NCBI GenBank assembly: GCA_030686115.1
Contig: CP131612.1
Coordinates: 1,860,001 to 1,924,000 of the forward strand
Origin: Psychrobacter cibarius
GTDB taxonomy: Bacteria; Pseudomonadota; Gammaproteobacteria; Pseudomonadales; Moraxellaceae
Direction of reading: 5' to 3'
Length of the DNA: 64,000 nucleotides
Shown: one piece after another, positions 9,207 through 17,963 of the stretch
Layout of the letters: every line of letters begins with the position of its first letter
Position numbering within the stretch: the stretch's first letter is position 1
Notes under the pieces: model-generated
Databases searched by the model: none
What the model was told of the DNA's origin: nothing
Seen by the model: the letters and a program-made list of their open reading frames with translations, nothing else
Translations under genes and position numbers: made by a program

Positions 9207-9791
9207 TCAAAACAATGCTTTATCTTGGCGTTCAGCTGGAGTAAAAGCGACGGCAACTTGACCAAACTCATATTCACCGGTCTCAAGGTTGGCGGTCATG
9301 CTAGAAGCTTCAAACCGATTCATGCCTTGTTCTATCTTAACAGGCGCGTCACTATATACTTGCCCTGATTTAGTATTGCCTTTAAGGATACTACCTGTCA
9401 CCTTTATCGGTTCAATATCTGGCGCGTCTTTATTGCCTTCACTAACCAGTGAAAAGCCCCCTGACAAGCTGAGTTCACCCGTCTGCTGACTGATAGCAGC
9501 ACTACCCGCTTCAATACGATAACGCTGCTCTGCCGATGGCTCCCAATTCATAGTGATGCCTGACATCTCGTCTAAATTGGTCTCTGGATTGTGCGTCAAT
9601 GTTTTGGCAGTCAGCTCATACTCAGTTTCGCCTTTCTCATTAGTCTGTACCGCTTTGATATCTGTTGCTTCATAATCAACATCGGTCGCTTCCATGCTAA
9701 CTGGCGGCGCTATCTCTCCTTGCTGTTGAAAAAACCAACCTGCAATACCAGCAATAATCAAGGCAAGAACTATTAGAACACGAGTATTCAC
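9207..9791 (-). CDS. lptC: LPS export system protein LptC
   Basis: LptC is the bitopic inner-membrane protein that hands LPS to LptA. The 194-residue product has one N-terminal membrane helix (about residues 4-22, VLIVLALIIAGIAGWFF) and a periplasmic domain with the LptC-type YELTAKTLTHNP and FEASSMTANLETG segments. Its start overlaps the kdsC stop by four bases (ATGA), which suggests translational coupling. Confidence 0.93.
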   Translation of the reverse strand: MNTRVLIVLALIIAGIAGWFFQQQGEIAPPVSMEATDVDYEATDIKAVQTNEKGETEYELTAKTLTHNPETNLDEMSGITMNWEPSAEQRYRIEAGSAAISQQTGELSLSGGFSLVSEGNKDAPDIEPIKVTGSILKGNTKSGQVYSDAPVKIEQGMNRFEASSMTANLETGEYEFGQVAVAFTPAERQDKALF

Positions 9792-10357
9792 GACAAATTA
9801 TCCTGAGTTTCGGCTGCATCAAGCGTATAGTGCGCGATGAAGTCTTGATAGTGTCCATGACCTTTCAAAATGAGGTCACATACTTCACGTACAGCGCCAG
9901 TGCCACCTGCTCGGGTGGTGACCATGTCACTGCGATTGATGACTTCAGCATGCGCATTGGGTACTGTTGCAGCAAATCCAACGGTCTGCATCGCTTTAAT
10001 GTCTGGTAAATCATCGCCCATATAAGCGCAATCAGCAGCCGTGATATTGAGCGCTGAATCAAGTATGGTTAGCAGCTCATTTAAAGCAACCAGCTTATCA
10101 TCACGACCTTGCACCACATAATTAACGCCCATTTCCGCGGCGCGCTTATCTACCATAGCACTGCTACGACCTGTAATAATAGCCGTCAAAATGCCATAAC
10201 GTGCTAACGACTTAACGCCTACGCCATCATGGACAGAAAAGGCCTTGGTCTCGATACCATTGGCATCATAGATAATTTGACCGTTTGATAAAATACCATC
10301 GACATCCATTATCAACAGCTTTACTTGTCCGGCTTTTTTGATTAAGTCTTGCATCAT
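9788..10357 (-). CDS. kdsC: 3-deoxy-D-manno-octulosonate 8-phosphate phosphatase KdsC
   Basis: KdsC removes phosphate from KDO 8-phosphate to give KDO for the LPS inner core. It is a cytoplasmic HAD phosphatase of the C0 type. The DVDG motif carries the catalytic pair D18 and D20. The later HAD motifs are TGRSS, the lysine region, and GDDLPD. Its 189 residues match the family, which lacks a cap domain and is tetrameric. Two adjacent ATG codons (10357 and 10354) are possible; the second has the better spacing to GAGGG. It is coupled to lptC and 96 bases downstream of kdsD. Confidence 0.95.
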   Translation of the reverse strand: MMQDLIKKAGQVKLLIMDVDGILSNGQIIYDANGIETKAFSVHDGVGVKSLARYGILTAIITGRSSAMVDKRAAEMGVNYVVQGRDDKLVALNELLTILDSALNITAADCAYMGDDLPDIKAMQTVGFAATVPNAHAEVINRSDMVTTRAGGTGAVREVCDLILKGHGHYQDFIAHYTLDAAETQDNLS

Positions 10358-10453
10358 ATCCCTCTTTCTTAAGGCTATTTTTTACATTTTATTGTTATAA
10401 ATCGATACTGTGCGAATCTATACTGTATAAACCGATATCTTTATTAATGCTAT

Positions 10454-11446
10454 TTATTTTACACCGGCTTGTAGCAAATCATGTACCGTAATAATCGCTT
10501 CTAAACGATCTTGGTCGTCAATAATTAGCAACTGGCTAATACCATTTTCATTCATCACACTGAGCGCATCTGATGCGCGCATGGTCTTACTAATGCGCCG
10601 TGGATTACTAACCATTACTTCAGCCATCGGCGTTTGCAAATCGATGCCTTTTTCTAGACCACGGCGTAGGTCACCATCTGTAAATACCCCAACCACCTTA
10701 TCATTATCATCGGTCACCACCGTCATTCCTAAGCGCCCAGCAGACATAGTAAAAAGCGCTTCTTGCAGTGGCGCTTGCTGATGAATGAGCGGCAAATCTT
10801 CCGACTTAGTATGCATTAAATCTTCAACTCGCGTTAGCAGCTGACGACCTAATGCGCCTGCTGGATGCGATAATGCGAAATCCTCTGAGGTAAAGTTGCG
10901 CGCATGGACTAAGGCAACGGCCAATGCATCGCCAAGCGCTAAGGTCGCCGTGGTACTAGAAGTAGGAGCAAGATTAAGTGGACAAGCCTCTTGCGATTTA
11001 CCAAGCGTCAATACAATGCTCGCGGCACGAGGCAACATACCGCGCTTATCACGGCTAATACTAATCAGTGGAATATTTAGGTGTTTGACCACTGGCAGCA
11101 GCATCTTAATCTCGTCGGACTCACCAGAGTTAGAGATAGCAAGCAGTACATCACCTTTTACCAACATGCCTAAATCGCCATGCCCAGCTTCACCAGGGTG
11201 CATAAAAAAGGCTGGCGTGCCAGTAGAGGCAAACGTCGCCGCTATTTTACGCCCAATCAATCCTGACTTACCCATACCAGTGACCACGACTCGACCCTTA
11301 CAAGCCAAAATAATATCGCATGCTTGTGCAAACCTATCGTCTATCTGCTCTGTTAGTAAAGCCAATGCCGATATCTCAGTGTTAATCGCTTCGATGGCCT
11401 TACTAATAAACTGCTCATGGGTTAGATTGATTTGGGTATTACTCAT
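10454..11446 (-). CDS. kdsD: Arabinose 5-phosphate isomerase KdsD
   Basis: KdsD converts ribulose 5-phosphate to arabinose 5-phosphate, the first committed precursor of KDO. Its 330 residues contain an SIS sugar-isomerase domain (about 40-180, with VVVTGMGKSGLIGRKIAATF and the SNSGESDEI loop) and a pair of CBS domains (about 210-330). It begins the minus-strand run kdsD-kdsC-lptCAB, which joins KDO synthesis with LPS transport. Confidence 0.96.
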   Translation of the reverse strand: MSNTQINLTHEQFISKAIEAINTEISALALLTEQIDDRFAQACDIILACKGRVVVTGMGKSGLIGRKIAATFASTGTPAFFMHPGEAGHGDLGMLVKGDVLLAISNSGESDEIKMLLPVVKHLNIPLISISRDKRGMLPRAASIVLTLGKSQEACPLNLAPTSSTTATLALGDALAVALVHARNFTSEDFALSHPAGALGRQLLTRVEDLMHTKSEDLPLIHQQAPLQEALFTMSAGRLGMTVVTDDNDKVVGVFTDGDLRRGLEKGIDLQTPMAEVMVSNPRRISKTMRASDALSVMNENGISQLLIIDDQDRLEAIITVHDLLQAGVK

Positions 11447-11577
11447 GGATTCGCTCTATTTTATAATGAATCAATACTGTATTTTACTATACTATGCCCA
11501 ATATTAATAATAATCTACGAAACCAATCACTAACAACTCGGCACGTCATTTTAGACCATTATTATACGTTTATTTAT

Positions 11578-11608
11578 ACAAAAAAAACCCACTATAAAAA
11601 GCAGGTTT
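11578..11608 (-). terminator. Hairpin terminator after hfq
   Basis: On the minus strand AAACCTGC pairs with GTGGGTTT (8 pairs including two wobbles) around an 8-base loop, followed by a run of T. It lies about 68 bases past the hfq stop codon. Confidence 0.7.
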
Positions 11609-11675
11609 TGATCGGATAAATCACGTATTAGTAATGCACCTTCAATAATGAATCTTGCTCTCTAACCCTTAGTCT

Positions 11676-12206
11676 CTAACCATTATTATCATTAGATCCA
11701 TCATTTGGTTTTTCCTCAAAACCCGTATTATCTGCTGGGTTTTCGAAACCACGGTCTTGACCAAAACCGCCACGCTCAAAGCCACGCTCCTGACTCTGAC
11801 CAAAGCTACCACGCTCAAAACCACGATCTTGACCTTGGCTAAAGCCGCCACGATTAAAACCACTGCGATTAGACGCAAAACCGCGCTCTTCAAAGCCACC
11901 TGTGCTAGCAGGATTACTACCGCGTTCAAACCCACCACCTTGATAACCTGCTGGAGCAGCGCTTTGCGGTTGGGTACTCGTACCTGTCGTCGTACTGCTA
12001 CGTGGATTACGTGCCGGCACGACGGTTGAGATAGCGTGTTTGTATACCATTTGACTGACAGTGTTTTTGAGCAATACCACGTACTGATCAAATGATTCAA
12101 TCTGACCTTGCAGCTTGATACCATTGACCAAAAAAATAGAGACAGGAATGCGATCTTTGCGCAGCGAGTTCAAAAACGGATCTTGTAAAGTTTGTCCTTT
12201 TGACAT
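11676..12206 (-). CDS. hfq: RNA chaperone Hfq with extended Gly/Arg-rich tail
   Basis: Hfq is the hexameric RNA chaperone that pairs small RNAs with mRNAs. Residues 1-68 are a standard Sm core: [11 protein letters not shown], the Sm1 region [18 protein letters not shown] and Sm2 with YKHAIST. The remaining about 108 residues are a low-complexity tail rich in Gly, Phe, Arg, Gln and Asn, with repeated RGF/RGGF units joined by GQ. The total of 176 residues is far longer than the 102 of E. coli, but long glycine-rich tails are known in Moraxellaceae Hfq. Start ATG at 12206 has AGGAGAGC upstream. It follows miaA as in other Gammaproteobacteria, after an unusually large gap. Confidence 0.97.
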   Translation of the reverse strand: MSKGQTLQDPFLNSLRKDRIPVSIFLVNGIKLQGQIESFDQYVVLLKNTVSQMVYKHAISTVVPARNPRSSTTTGTSTQPQSAAPAGYQGGGFERGSNPASTGGFEERGFASNRSGFNRGGFSQGQDRGFERGSFGQSQERGFERGGFGQDRGFENPADNTGFEEKPNDGSNDNNG

Positions 12207-12693
12207 GAGAGCTCTCCTAAATATTATTAATTATGTTTTAGTGCCAATTATTTTAAGTGTTCATTTAATTATAATGGCTAACGGCAGATACAATAATAAA
12301 TTTTCTTTATAAAACGTATCTAAATAAACGCTACTTGTTCTTAAGTGATTCCACTTTATCGCGAATACATTATTATTGTAAATAATTAAGTAACTAGTTG
12401 TTTCATTAGTTGTTTTTATCAACAAACGTCAATTAATATTGATTAAATACACAGTTAGGCTAGTATTACACCTACTATTTTGATGAATTTAAATTATAAC
12501 AGCTATCTACGATATAATTTGATACTAATTGTCATTACTTTCTAATTGTTGCATAGAGCTTTTTGCAATACTATATTTTTAGTACACTATATTGTATTTA
12601 TAAGGTATTAACTCATACTATATTTTGAGGCAGTTTATCTCATTTTTATCACCATTTTTAAAATGAGGACACGCCCTAGTATCATTGAGAGAT
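12207..12693. other. 487-base AT-rich gap between miaA and hfq
   Basis: No gene seen on either strand. It is very AT-rich with several runs resembling -10 boxes, and probably holds one or more hfq promoters, since hfq here is too far from miaA for simple co-translation. Confidence 0.5.
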
Positions 12694-13842
12694 TTAATAT
12701 AAATAGTCTCTTGCCTGCGCCATGGTAGTGAATGCTTTTACCACCATATCGCGGTCTATAGAATAGCCTTCCTCGCTAGAGGTATCGGCTGCTATCGCCC
12801 CATCCATGGAATTACTAGGTAATTGCATGACTTTACGTAACCATGTGTACTGACGTTTTGCCAATTGTCTTGTCGCATATAATGCCTTATTTTGCATTTG
12901 CTGACAAGCAAGTGCCTCGGTCGCACCATCAGATAAGCTTGATTGAGCTGAAGACTGGAGCACTTCAAAAGTACTGTAAAATTGCGCTTTGTCTAGATGA
13001 GGCTGTTCAAATACTGGGTGATCGATATGTACTAGGTATTCTAGTACTTGTCGATAACCAACGCAGCGCATAGATGGTAGATTTGGTGTTAAAGGATAGC
13101 GCTCCAGCAGATCAATGACCTCAGTTACTAACCCGTCATTCCACATGATATCTAAACGCTGCTCGATACGTGTATGCAACCATGGACGATCAGGCATGAC
13201 TGTCAATGCATGCCATTGCTGATTGGGATTATTTGCCAATGCCTGCTTGGGCTTGCGCTGCCAGTCACTTATAGGGATATTAGTTTGTAGATAAACTTCA
13301 ACTGCTCGGGTGATGCGCTGAGTATCGGTCGCATTAAGGCGCTCATGGCTGATCAGATCTATCTCACCCAAATAGTCGTAAAGCGCACTAATGCCTTCAT
13401 CTTGCCGCCACTGCTCCACACGTGCGCGAACGCTATCATCACTGTCAGGTACTGGAGATAGCCCGTCTAGCAGCGCCATGTAATACATCATAGTACCGCC
13501 AACCAGCAACGGTATTTTGCCATTCTCGTGACAGCTATCAATCAAACGGGCAACGTCATGCACAAATTCGGCGACGCTATAGCTCTGCATAGGATCGATA
13601 ATATCAACCAAATGATGTGGATAACGCGCCAACTCAATAGCGGTTGGTTTTGCTGTACCGATATTCATATCACGATAAATCAGCGCTGAATCTACTGAAA
13701 TTAGCTCATAACGCCCTGTATCATATAACTCATAAGCCAGTGCAGTCTTGCCACTTGCTGTCGGCGCCATCAAACACACCACGCTATTATCCGCTAAATT
13801 GGCGTTTAGGCGATAAGATGAGCTGTCAGATGAAAGTTGCAT
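12694..13842 (-). CDS. miaA: tRNA dimethylallyltransferase MiaA
   Basis: MiaA adds an isopentenyl group to A37 of tRNAs reading UNN codons. The 382 residues include a P-loop APTASGKT (the usual first Gly is Ala here), the DSALIYRDMNIGTAKP segment, and the late R-Q-L-A-K-R-Q-Y-T-W-L-R motif. It is about 65 residues longer than E. coli MiaA, mainly from a Ser/Gln-rich insertion near residues 285-310 and a C-terminal extension. It lies 86 bases after mutL on the same strand, matching the mutL-miaA-hfq order. Confidence 0.96.
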   Translation of the reverse strand: MQLSSDSSSYRLNANLADNSVVCLMAPTASGKTALAYELYDTGRYELISVDSALIYRDMNIGTAKPTAIELARYPHHLVDIIDPMQSYSVAEFVHDVARLIDSCHENGKIPLLVGGTMMYYMALLDGLSPVPDSDDSVRARVEQWRQDEGISALYDYLGEIDLISHERLNATDTQRITRAVEVYLQTNIPISDWQRKPKQALANNPNQQWHALTVMPDRPWLHTRIEQRLDIMWNDGLVTEVIDLLERYPLTPNLPSMRCVGYRQVLEYLVHIDHPVFEQPHLDKAQFYSTFEVLQSSAQSSLSDGATEALACQQMQNKALYATRQLAKRQYTWLRKVMQLPSNSMDGAIAADTSSEEGYSIDRDMVVKAFTTMAQARDYLY

Positions 13843-13928
13843 AGGCTTGCCTTTATTAATGATATTAGTAGCAATAAATAACTTTGAGCGGTGTCATCGC
13901 TAAAACTTGCTTATTATATTTTTTGTCG

Positions 13929-15779
13929 TTATAGCTGTATTGACTCAGGCGCAGATAATAGCATCAATGTTGCTAATTGATTACCATCTATCGCTTTAAT
14001 CGCATGCTGAGTCAGTAACGCATCGATATCCGCCAAGAACACCATCAAATCTTGCTTTGACATCTGCATGCTCACGGCGGCAAGTTGCTGATTAATGTCA
14101 TTTGCACTGTGCAACCATTGATCTTTTTTACCTGCCCTATTACTAAGTAAACTTGACTCAAATAATGAACGCATCTTTGATTGCCAATTCTCTGCACCGA
14201 TCAATACACATTGGCTTTGATGATAAAATAACAACCAAGGCAGCGCTTTGTCCTCACTATATGTTGTACCAACAGATTCGGTTAATGCCTCATTTAAATG
14301 AGTAACAACGTCTAGGCAATAAGGCAAAGATGTCGAATGTATTGCGACATCGTTAGCGATATCTGTGGTGTTTTGACTTATTTTCTCAGAAACACTTGAT
14401 ACGTTTAAGGTTTGAGGCGAATACCTATTTTCTGACAACTGATAGGGTTGTTTGGGCGCTTTTACCTGATGGCTTTTGCTTGAATGAATGGTCGTTGATG
14501 TGTTTAGCATTACAGTAGCGAATGCATTATCGATAGACAGATTGCTATCTACTATCTGACTATTACCTAGTATTTGAATAGTATCATTAGCATTGGTAGA
14601 TCTGATCGTCTCTGTAGTCACTACCGTCTTAAGTTTTGCCCGAATCGCATGGCTTACATGCGCCATAATATTATTGAGCGGACTTATTTTAATACGCTGT
14701 TTAGATGGATGCACATTGATATTGAGCCACTGAGTGGGCAAATCAAAATAAAGCGCATAGCCAATACCCACCAACTGAGCAGTTTGAGCAAGTTGGCGTA
14801 GCTGATTGCTTATCAATGCTTCTTTGACCAGTCTGCCATTCACATAGATTAACTTTGGTAAGGTATCCTGCGAATCAGTGATAGGCCATAACCAACCATT
14901 AACGCTTGCTTGATCGCCAAAGCTATTATTAACATACTCTCTAGGTGACTGCATTAAACTGGTGAGGTCTATCGCTATCTCTAACGCCTTTTTGGTTAAC
15001 GACAATCCAGTCGCTTGCTCAAGACGTGCCAATGGCAAAGGATTGACATTATTATTGCCATTAGCATTTGTAGAAACGGCACTTAAAGACTTTGAATTTG
15101 AAAGCCTTGTAGTTGAAGACATCGTACTTAAAGACATCGCACTTGAAGAAAGTGACAACCGTTTTTTATGGTCATGAAAGAGCGCCAATGCCACATCTGC
15201 TCGCGCCAAAGCTACTTCGCGCACAATCGTTTCGATATAACCGAACTCCGTCGCAATAGATTTCAAATTGCCACGGCGTGCTGGTACATTAAAATATAAA
15301 TCCTTAACCGTAATGGTCGTACCACGATGATGCACAACTGGCATAAGCTTTGGCGCATCATCTAACACACCCGCGACTTGCAACTGGCGACCGATGCCAC
15401 TGTCATCATGGCTACTGGTTAAAGTCAGCCGAGATACTGCCGCCGTCGCCGCCAACGCCTCCCCGCGAAAACCCAACGTCGTAATACCTTGTAAGTTAGC
15501 GACATCCGCGACTTTACTGGTTGCATGACGGGTGATCGCCATGACCATATCATCGGGATGAATACCCACGCCATTGTCGACCACTTCAATCATACCCATG
15601 CCGCCTTGAGTAATATGTATCTCAATATTAGTCGCACCAGCGTCAATGGCATTTTCTAGCAGCTCTTTAACTACGGCTGCTGGGCGTGTCACTACCTCAC
15701 CCGCTGCCAATTGATTGATGAGCAGCGGCGATAGTTTTTTGATGCGAGTATAAGAATGATTGTCTGGCATTTGCGGCAT
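13929..15779 (-). CDS. mutL: DNA mismatch repair protein MutL
   Basis: MutL couples MutS mismatch recognition to strand removal. The 616-residue product has the GHKL ATPase motifs ELLENAIDAGA, DNGVGI, GFRGEAL and the NVHPSK sequence that ends the N-terminal domain. A poorly conserved linker (about 390-470) joins it to a C-terminal dimerisation domain. I see no DQHAxxE endonuclease motif, which matches gammaproteobacterial MutL that works with MutH. An additional serine-rich insertion lies near residue 215-245. It lies between tsaE and miaA. Confidence 0.96.
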   Translation of the reverse strand: MPQMPDNHSYTRIKKLSPLLINQLAAGEVVTRPAAVVKELLENAIDAGATNIEIHITQGGMGMIEVVDNGVGIHPDDMVMAITRHATSKVADVANLQGITTLGFRGEALAATAAVSRLTLTSSHDDSGIGRQLQVAGVLDDAPKLMPVVHHRGTTITVKDLYFNVPARRGNLKSIATEFGYIETIVREVALARADVALALFHDHKKRLSLSSSAMSLSTMSSTTRLSNSKSLSAVSTNANGNNNVNPLPLARLEQATGLSLTKKALEIAIDLTSLMQSPREYVNNSFGDQASVNGWLWPITDSQDTLPKLIYVNGRLVKEALISNQLRQLAQTAQLVGIGYALYFDLPTQWLNINVHPSKQRIKISPLNNIMAHVSHAIRAKLKTVVTTETIRSTNANDTIQILGNSQIVDSNLSIDNAFATVMLNTSTTIHSSKSHQVKAPKQPYQLSENRYSPQTLNVSSVSEKISQNTTDIANDVAIHSTSLPYCLDVVTHLNEALTESVGTTYSEDKALPWLLFYHQSQCVLIGAENWQSKMRSLFESSLLSNRAGKKDQWLHSANDINQQLAAVSMQMSKQDLMVFLADIDALLTQHAIKAIDGNQLATLMLLSAPESIQL

Positions 15780-15841
15780 TAAGAGGTATCGTTGTTTTAC
15801 GTGATGATAAGTAGTACTGGCAGATATTGATGATTTATATT

Positions 15842-15858
15842 AGGGTCTATTGAACATT
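15842..15858 (+). repeat. Single copy of the AGGGTSTRTTGAACATT motif
   Basis: Reads AGGGTCTATTGAACATT, matching the end of the element at 7582 with one mismatch. It lies 12 bases past the tsaE stop codon. No inverted partner is seen within the mutL-tsaE gap. Confidence 0.55.
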
Positions 15859-15869
15859 CAAATGTATAA

Positions 15870-16394
15870 TTAAATCTTAATAAAGGATAAATCCAAGCCT
15901 TGCGCTTGTCCAGCCTTCGATAGCCGCAGCTCAACTTGACGAGACTCATTATCCTTATCAGTGCTAGTAGCTTGCGTCATATTAATAAACAAGGTGGGCG
16001 GCGGTAAATAGCTGTCCGCACGGCTTGCCCATTCGATGACAACCAACGCATTTGGCTCATCCAAATACTCATCAAAACCGATAAAAGACAGCTCTTCTGG
16101 GTCTTGCAGACGATATAAATCCGCGTGGTAAACTGGCTTGATTGAGCCATCTTTTTGCTCGATGCTATAAGGCTCAACCAAAGTATAAGTCGGGCTTTTG
16201 ACGGCACCTGCATGCCCGAGCGCCTGCAACCAATAGCGAGTCAGAGTCGTTTTACCTGCCCCTAAATCACCTGCCAACCAGACACTACCTGTCAAAGGTA
16301 AAGCTGCCAATTGTGCAGCCAAACGCTGAGTATCGGCTTCTGTATACAGTGTCAGCGTCTTAGCATTTTTGTCCTCTGTTGTACTATTAGGCAT
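15870..16394 (-). CDS. tsaE: tRNA threonylcarbamoyladenosine biosynthesis ATPase TsaE
   Basis: TsaE is the ATPase that, with TsaB and TsaD, forms the t6A modification at A37 of ANN-decoding tRNAs. The 174 residues contain the P-loop GDLGAGKTT (42-50), the SPTYTLVEPY segment and HADLYRL with the conserved Asp-Tyr-Arg. It starts inside the 3' end of the queD-like gene (8-base overlap), which suggests coupling. Confidence 0.94.
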   Translation of the reverse strand: MPNSTTEDKNAKTLTLYTEADTQRLAAQLAALPLTGSVWLAGDLGAGKTTLTRYWLQALGHAGAVKSPTYTLVEPYSIEQKDGSIKPVYHADLYRLQDPEELSFIGFDEYLDEPNALVVIEWASRADSYLPPPTLFINMTQATSTDKDNESRQVELRLSKAGQAQGLDLSFIKI

Positions 16395-17010
16395 CGGGCT
16401 TACCTGCCTGCACTTGCGTCTGTACCTGCATAGTCACCGTTGGGTTGATAAAGCTTTCACCGCGGATCAATTTGGCATATAGCTCAGGGTCGTGCCACTC
16501 GGCACTGACTTGATCGCTAAACTCAAACGCTTCTAGATGAAGCTTACCCATTTGCTCGTTCGCCACATCATCAGCAAAGCACTGCGCGTAACCAGTAGCG
16601 GTTTCGTGTGCAATCACCGAGTAAACGCTGACATCAGATTCACCGTTTTGCATTTGGGTTTGTTTTAGAATTTCTTGCGCCCAAAAGAATATCACGCGTG
16701 AAAACTGCTCTGCCGATGGCGATACTGGCAAGCTTATCCAGCGCGCACTGAATTTTTTACAGGCAGCGACATATTCAGGGTCGTCTTTATTCCAAAAACA
16801 AATCGCATGATCAAAGCTATCGATAATGTCCTTGATAGACGATTTTAATAAGCCAAAATCATAGACCATTTGCCCATGATCTAAGCGCTTAGCCTCAAGA
16901 ATCAGCTCAATCTGATAACTATGACCATGGATAGAGTGTTTGCAGCGCTCAGAGCTACAATTACGCACAATATGTGCATTTTCAAATTTAAAAAGTTTAC
17001 GGATACGCAT
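16387..17010 (-). CDS. 6-carboxytetrahydropterin synthase family protein (QueD-like)
   Basis: Members of this family make 6-carboxy-tetrahydropterin for queuosine and other deazapurines, or pyruvoyl-tetrahydropterin. Visible motifs are FENAH near the N-terminus, then C-x3-IHGHSY, giving the three zinc histidines and the catalytic cysteine, and FDHAICFW with the partner histidine. The C-terminal ETATGYA segment carries the conserved Glu. ATG at 17010 is preferred over a TTG three codons earlier. At 207 residues it is much longer than the about 120 residues of E. coli QueD, with an extra region near 85-140. The exact product is therefore unsure. It heads the queD-like-tsaE-mutL-miaA-hfq series. 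Confidence 0.85.
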   Translation of the reverse strand: MRIRKLFKFENAHIVRNCSSERCKHSIHGHSYQIELILEAKRLDHGQMVYDFGLLKSSIKDIIDSFDHAICFWNKDDPEYVAACKKFSARWISLPVSPSAEQFSRVIFFWAQEILKQTQMQNGESDVSVYSVIAHETATGYAQCFADDVANEQMGKLHLEAFEFSDQVSAEWHDPELYAKLIRGESFINPTVTMQVQTQVQAGKPDA

Positions 17011-17407
17011 AACAATCAACCAAAACAGTAAGCATTTTTATGCTAAATATGAATATTATAAAAGTTTGCCGCGACGACCTATCGGCTTGTGGCTTATTAT
17101 AGCAAATCATGATGACTCCGTAAGTAAGCACTTATTAATAGCAGTATTGACTAAATAAATTCATGGCATCGAAAATCTACTTATAAAATTTATTTATCAG
17201 ACAAATTTTTGAAAAGTAGTATTAAACAAGGGATGGATACAGGATTGACTCAAATCGTAGGTGAATTGTGCTAGCGCTATCTATTTCGAGACCTTAAGCA
17301 TATACTCATTGCAGTACGCACTATTTGCGTCATCAGCGTTAATCTAACCTTTCAGCTATTTACATTGGCTTAAAAGGTATTACGGCTTATCTCAAGAGGA
17401 AAAAACC
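17011..17407. other. 397-base intergenic region upstream of the QueD-like and small lysine-rich genes
   Basis: Divergent promoter region. No further gene seen. AAGAGGA about 9 bases before the ATG at 17408 is a strong ribosome binding site for the small gene. Confidence 0.5.
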
Positions 17408-17530
17408 ATGAGTAAAGGTCAAGACAGTAAAAAGAACGTAAAAAAGAAACCGCTATTAACGGCAAAAGAGAAAAAAGCCGCCAAACAATCTAAGAAAGAC
17501 GACAACGGCAGTATCTTAGGTAAACATTAA
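17408..17530 (+). CDS. Small lysine-rich protein, 40 residues
   Basis: A 40-residue frame beginning MSKGQDSKKNVKKK and ending SILGKH. About 35 percent of residues are Lys, with a short predicted helix TAKEKKAAKQSKK, so it is strongly basic and hydrophilic. A clear ribosome binding site (AAGAGGA) precedes the ATG and a strong terminator follows 25 bases after the stop, which makes it a self-contained transcription unit. I recall similar short lysine-rich proteins in related Gammaproteobacteria, but the function is not known to me. Nucleic-acid or ribosome binding would be a guess from charge. Confidence 0.75.
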   Translation: MSKGQDSKKNVKKKPLLTAKEKKAAKQSKKDDNGSILGKH

Positions 17531-17555
17531 TATTTAGTGTATCATTGTGCCATTT

Positions 17556-17597
17556 AAAAAATGCCAATCGAACCTCACGGTTTGATTGGCATTTTTT
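17556..17597. terminator. Bidirectional hairpin terminator
   Basis: The arm 17556-17574 pairs with 17579-17597 over 19 positions with a single wobble and a TCAC loop, with A-run and T-run at the ends. It serves the small lysine-rich gene and the convergent ynfA gene. Confidence 0.9.
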
Positions 17598-17618
17598 ATG
17601 CTAGGTGCGGTCTTTATG

Positions 17619-17957
17619 CTAAGCACCGCGCGGCGCAAACATAATAATTGCCATGCCTAATAACGCAACCGCAGAACCTACTATATCCCACGTGGTCGGC
17701 CTGATACCGTTCACCGCCCACAACCATAAAATAGCCATCGAAATATACACGCCGCCATAAGCCGCGTAGACTCTACCAGCTGCGGTAGGATGTAAAGACA
17801 ACAGCCAAACGAAAGCGACCAGACTTAGTACGCCAGGGACAAGCAGCCAAATAGATTTACCTTCTCGCAGCCAAAGATAAGGCAAATAGCAGCCCGCAAT
17901 CTCTGCTAATGCGGTCAGTGCGAACAATCCAACGGTTTTTAATTCAGTCAAAACCAT
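17619..17957 (-). CDS. ynfA: YnfA family small membrane protein (UPF0060)
   Basis: 112 residues with four hydrophobic helices and the YnfA-type segments [30 protein letters not shown] and ATWDIVG-like region near the C-terminus. YnfA belongs to the small multidrug resistance superfamily, and E. coli members have been linked to efflux of cationic dyes. It ends next to a shared terminator and starts 6 bases after the PhzF gene stop, so the two are likely co-transcribed. Confidence 0.93.
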   Translation of the reverse strand: MVLTELKTVGLFALTALAEIAGCYLPYLWLREGKSIWLLVPGVLSLVAFVWLLSLHPTAAGRVYAAYGGVYISMAILWLWAVNGIRPTTWDIVGSAVALLGMAIIMFAPRGA

Positions 17958-17963
17958 CTACTC

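Noticed and set aside
11669..12124. 151-codon minus-strand frame overlapping hfq
   Set aside because: It is a shifted frame of the repetitive hfq tail; the hfq frame has the Sm core and the ribosome site.
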